Shown: positions 8,608 through 11,174 of the stretch, piece after piece
Position numbering within the stretch: position 1 is the stretch's first letter
Layout of the letters: each line of letters opens with the position of its first letter
Assembly (NCBI GenBank): GCA_946482585.1
Contig: CAMLSI010000139.1
Span: 1-11,174 of the forward strand
Direction of reading: 5' to 3'
DNA from: an uncultured Lysobacteraceae bacterium
Lineage (GTDB): Bacteria > Pseudomonadota > Gammaproteobacteria > Xanthomonadales > Rhodanobacteraceae
DNA length: 11,174 nucleotides
Program-made: the position numbers and the translations under genes
Notes under the pieces: generated by a model
Seen by the model: only the letters and a program-made list of their open reading frames with translations
What the model was told of the DNA's origin: nothing
Database searches by the model: none

Positions 8608-8614
8608 CTTCCCC

Positions 8615-11174
8615 GTGAATCAGTCCTTCCTGTCGTTGCGCCGCGCCGTCGGCGCCGCGCTGGCCTGCGGCGTCTTCGGTACCGCCGCGACGGCCGAGCC
8701 CCTGCAACTGCAGTACCGCTACGAAACGCCGGCCGCGACATCGGCCAAACAGTTCGCCGACGGCAGGGCGCTGTTGCTCTCGCACCATCCCGAACTCGCC
8801 GCGAGCGCGCTGCAGCCTGCCGGCGGCGGCCGCGTCGAGCAATACCGCCAGGTCATCGCCGGCATCGACGTCTTCGGCGCGCGTCTGAACGTCGTGCGCG
8901 ATGCGCAGAACGCGCCGCGCGTCGTCGGCGGCAGCTACAGCGACAAGGCGGCGACAGCCGCACTGCCCGCTTTTTCGCTGGATGCGCGCGCGTCGCTGCA
9001 GCGGGCTCTCGACCGGCTCGGCATCGATGCGAAGGCCGCGGCATCGACGAAGCACGACGGCGACGATTACCAGCGCATCGCCGTGCAGTCCTCCGCGACG
9101 GTCCGCGCGTTGCGGCCCGTGCGCATGAAGCCGGTCTGGTATCCGGCGAGCGACCGGCTGATCGCGGCCTACAGCACGGAAATCGTGTACCGGCGCCGCG
9201 GCGACGAACGTCCGACCGCCCTCGCGCTCGTGATCTCGGCCGAAGACGGCCGCGTGCTGCGAAAAAACAGCCAGATCCACGATCTGCAGCCGTTTTCCTA
9301 CCGCGTGTTCGCCGGCGCGGACGGCTTTCCGTACGTCGATCCCTACGGCTATACGAATCCGCATCCGACCGGCGTCGCCGACGGCTATCGGCCCGTCGTG
9401 CCGGCACCGATGAATCTCGTCACGCGCAGCGATGCCGGCACCGGCGATCCATGGCTCGCCGACGATGCGACGGAGACGCGCGGCAACAACGTCGACGCGT
9501 TCTTCGCGGCCGAAACGCTCGTCGACGGCGAATGCTACGGCGACGAGCAGATCGCATTCGACGCGGCGGTCGGCGATTTCCGCGCCCGCACCAACGGGCC
9601 GCGCCGGTTCGACTACGCCTACGACGTCGACACCACGCTGACCGACTATCAGCAATGCAACGATCCGCTCGCGCCCATCCCGATCGACGATCCCGAGCTC
9701 AACGCGAAGATCGTGCAGGGCTTCTACGCGGGCAACTGGCTGCACGACTATTTCCATGGCCTGGGCTACGACGAGGCCGCCGGCAACAGCCAGGCGGACA
9801 ACTACGGCCGCGGCGGCATCGCCGGCGATCCGCTGATCGTGCTCGCCGCACAGTTCACGACTTACACCTATGCACCGGGCGACGGCGAAAGTCCGGTACT
9901 CACGCTCGGCTTCAATCCGCAGACGCGCACGCGGCGCGACGTCAGCGGCTTCGATCTCGGCGTGCTCGCGCACGAATGGGCGCACACGATGTTCGGCCGG
10001 CTCACCGTGTCGGGCTTCAACGGCCAGCCCGGCGCGATCAACGAAGGTACCGCCGATTTCGTCGGCCTCATGGTGACCGTGCGCGAGCAGGACCGCCACG
10101 CGATGCCGGGCGAGCCCGAATTCTCGGCGGCCTATGCGGTCGGCGCCTACATGAATCTCGACTACGATTTCCGCGGCGACGATCTGCCTGGCGCGGGTTC
10201 GCCGGGCTATCCCGACAACAGCTACTACCACGGCATCCGCCGCTATCCGTATTCGAGCGACAGACAGCGCAACCCGCTGACCTTCCGCCACATCAGTCAG
10301 GACAATCCGGTACCCGCAGGCAGCCAGCCGTTCGACTGGAAGGCACGCTCGCTGGTCAATGCGGAAATCCACACCGCGGGAGAAATCTGGACCACTGCCT
10401 TGTGGCACTGTGCACGCAACGTGCTCGCCGCGGCGCCGTCGTCGCAGTTCGAGACGCGCAAGCGCGATTTCCTCGGCTGGCTCGTGTCCGGGCTCAAGCT
10501 GTTCCCGGTCGACGCGACCTATACCGAGGCGCGCACAGCCGTGCTGTCGGCGATCCGCGCCGACAGCGAGGCCGATTATCGCCGCTGCCGCAGCGGATTC
10601 GCCGAGCGCGGCATGGGCGCCGGCGCACTGTCGCCGCCGCGCGATTCCTTCAGCTTCCGCGGCGTGGTCGAGAGCTTCCGCGATCTCGAGCATGCGCTGT
10701 CCGTCGTGTCGGTCGAACTGCGCGAGAACGGCGGGGACGGCGACGGCGTACTCGATCGCGGCGAGAACGGCGAGATCGTGGTGACCTTGCGCAATAGCGG
10801 GTTCTCGACGCTGGACCGCATCACGCTGGCGGTGCCGCCGATCCCAGGACTGTTCGACCTGCCCGATCGCGTCTACGTCGAGAATCTCGCGCTGGCGCCC
10901 GAGGAAACCCGCGCGATCGCGCTGCCGTTCCGCGTGCGCACGAGCCGCGGCCCGACGAATCTGCCGGTGCAGGTGTTCGCCTGGGACAACGCGCATCCCG
11001 AGGCGTTCGCGCTCACGAGCCGCACGTTCGCGGTCAACTACGATCTGAGCCGCGACCGCAGCATCGACAGCGTCGCCAGCGCCGTCACATTCAAGGCCGA
11101 CTGGATCCGCGGCTTCGAGGACTATCCGCACGGCTGCGCGCTGTACGTCTGCACCGGTGCGGACGGCGACCAGC
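8615..11174 (+). CDS. Secreted M36-like (fungalysin-like) zinc metalloprotease, 3' end cut by window edge
   Basis: The frame is open from GTG 8615 to the right edge (853 codons). Residues 1-27 are a Sec signal peptide ending ATA/EP. Residues about 30-110 form an FTP-type inhibitory propeptide (EQYRQVIAGIDVFGARLNV). The catalytic part shows M36 signatures in order: FYAGNWLHDYFHGLGYDEAA from residue 370, GNSQADNYGRGG, the zinc motif H453-EWA-H457, AINEGTADFVG with third ligand Glu477, and NAEIHTAGEIWTTALWH. The 20-residue gap from the second His to the Glu is shorter than in fungal fungalysins and equals that of thermolysin (M4), so it is a short-loop M36 variant. After about residue 690 comes a beta-rich domain opening with a calcium-type motif DGDGVLDRGENGE (708-720) and TLRNSG. 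A further domain begins before the edge. It is presumably made as a zymogen and secreted to degrade extracellular protein. Family call is strong; full length unknown. Confidence 0.93.
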   Translation, partial: MNQSFLSLRRAVGAALACGVFGTAATAEPLQLQYRYETPAATSAKQFADGRALLLSHHPELAASALQPAGGGRVEQYRQVIAGIDVFGARLNVVRDAQNAPRVVGGSYSDKAATAALPAFSLDARASLQRALDRLGIDAKAAASTKHDGDDYQRIAVQSSATVRALRPVRMKPVWYPASDRLIAAYSTEIVYRRRGDERPTALALVISAEDGRVLRKNSQIHDLQPFSYRVFAGADGFPYVDPYGYTNPHPTGVADGYRPVVPAPMNLVTRSDAGTGDPWLADDATETRGNNVDAFFAAETLVDGECYGDEQIAFDAAVGDFRARTNGPRRFDYAYDVDTTLTDYQQCNDPLAPIPIDDPELNAKIVQGFYAGNWLHDYFHGLGYDEAAGNSQADNYGRGGIAGDPLIVLAAQFTTYTYAPGDGESPVLTLGFNPQTRTRRDVSGFDLGVLAHEWAHTMFGRLTVSGFNGQPGAINEGTADFVGLMVTVREQDRHAMPGEPEFSAAYAVGAYMNLDYDFRGDDLPGAGSPGYPDNSYYHGIRRYPYSSDRQRNPLTFRHISQDNPVPAGSQPFDWKARSLVNAEIHTAGEIWTTALWHCARNVLAAAPSSQFETRKRDFLGWLVSGLKLFPVDATYTEARTAVLSAIRADSEADYRRCRSGFAERGMGAGALSPPRDSFSFRGVVESFRDLEHALSVVSVELRENGGDGDGVLDRGENGEIVVTLRNSGFSTLDRITLAVPPIPGLFDLPDRVYVENLALAPEETRAIALPFRVRTSRGPTNLPVQVFAWDNAHPEAFALTSRTFAVNYDLSRDRSIDSVASAVTFKADWIRGFEDYPHGCALYVCTGADGDQ

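Larger units (their letters stand above)
8143..8614. other. Divergent intergenic region between dipeptidase-like and M36-like genes
   Basis: This 472-bp region should hold the promoters of both flanking genes. The dipeptidase frame stays open far upstream of its start, but codons there turn to TCT, GCA, TTT, CCT and GCT, unlike the GC-ending codons of the real gene, and no family feature appears; I treat it as non-coding. A small hairpin lies at 8505-8523 (CGCGCCG/CGGCGCG, 5-base loop). No convincing sigma-70 or sigma-54 promoter could be picked out. Confidence 0.55.

Noticed and set aside
8531..11131. An 866-codon minus-strand open frame opposite the M36-like protease
   Set aside because: The plus strand carries a signal peptide, FTP propeptide and zinc motif. 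The antisense product is repetitive Ala/Val/Arg/Glu with no recognisable fold signature.

Overview
The window comes from a GC-rich proteobacterium. The coding frames are full of GCG, CTG and CGC codons, leaders and Shine-Dalgarno sites are Gram-negative in type, and there is a sigma-54 activator, a sigma-54 promoter and a Tat signal. The gene set (exported CHAT/TPR protein, fungalysin-like protease, BON protein, EF-hand protein) resembles Xanthomonadales or a related gammaproteobacterial group; that placement is inference. Seven genes are supported. No tRNA, rRNA, insertion sequence, phage gene or CRISPR array is visible.

Left part, minus strand: a large exported TPR-CHAT protease runs off the left edge, with the catalytic Cys codon being the last three bases of the window (3..1). 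Upstream of it on the same strand lies a 100-residue exported protein with two EF-hand loops. A 361-bp gap then leads to a plus-strand gene for a cytoplasmic, tyrosine/glycine/arginine-rich low-complexity protein ending in a BON domain.

Middle: converging on the BON gene are two overlapping minus-strand genes. They are an NtrC-type response regulator (REC-AAA+-Fis HTH) and, overlapping its 3' end by 14 bp, a 183-residue protein with a histidine-kinase-like phosphoacceptor helix (HDLNN) but no ATPase domain. The BON gene carries a near-consensus -24/-12 (sigma-54) promoter. The three genes therefore look like a compact module: a kinase-less phosphotransfer partner, a sigma-54 activator and its likely target. 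This is the most interesting unit in the window.

Right part: a minus-strand, Tat-exported protein of the M19 membrane-dipeptidase family has lost three of the canonical metal ligands. Divergent from it, across a 472-bp gap, a plus-strand secreted M36-like (fungalysin-like) metalloprotease with signal peptide, FTP propeptide, HEWAH motif and a C-terminal domain runs off the right edge.

Three of the seven genes are exported (or presumably exported) hydrolases of different classes: a caspase-like CHAT protein, an M19 homologue and a zinc protease. Several very long open frames antisense to the two edge genes are artefacts of the high GC content.
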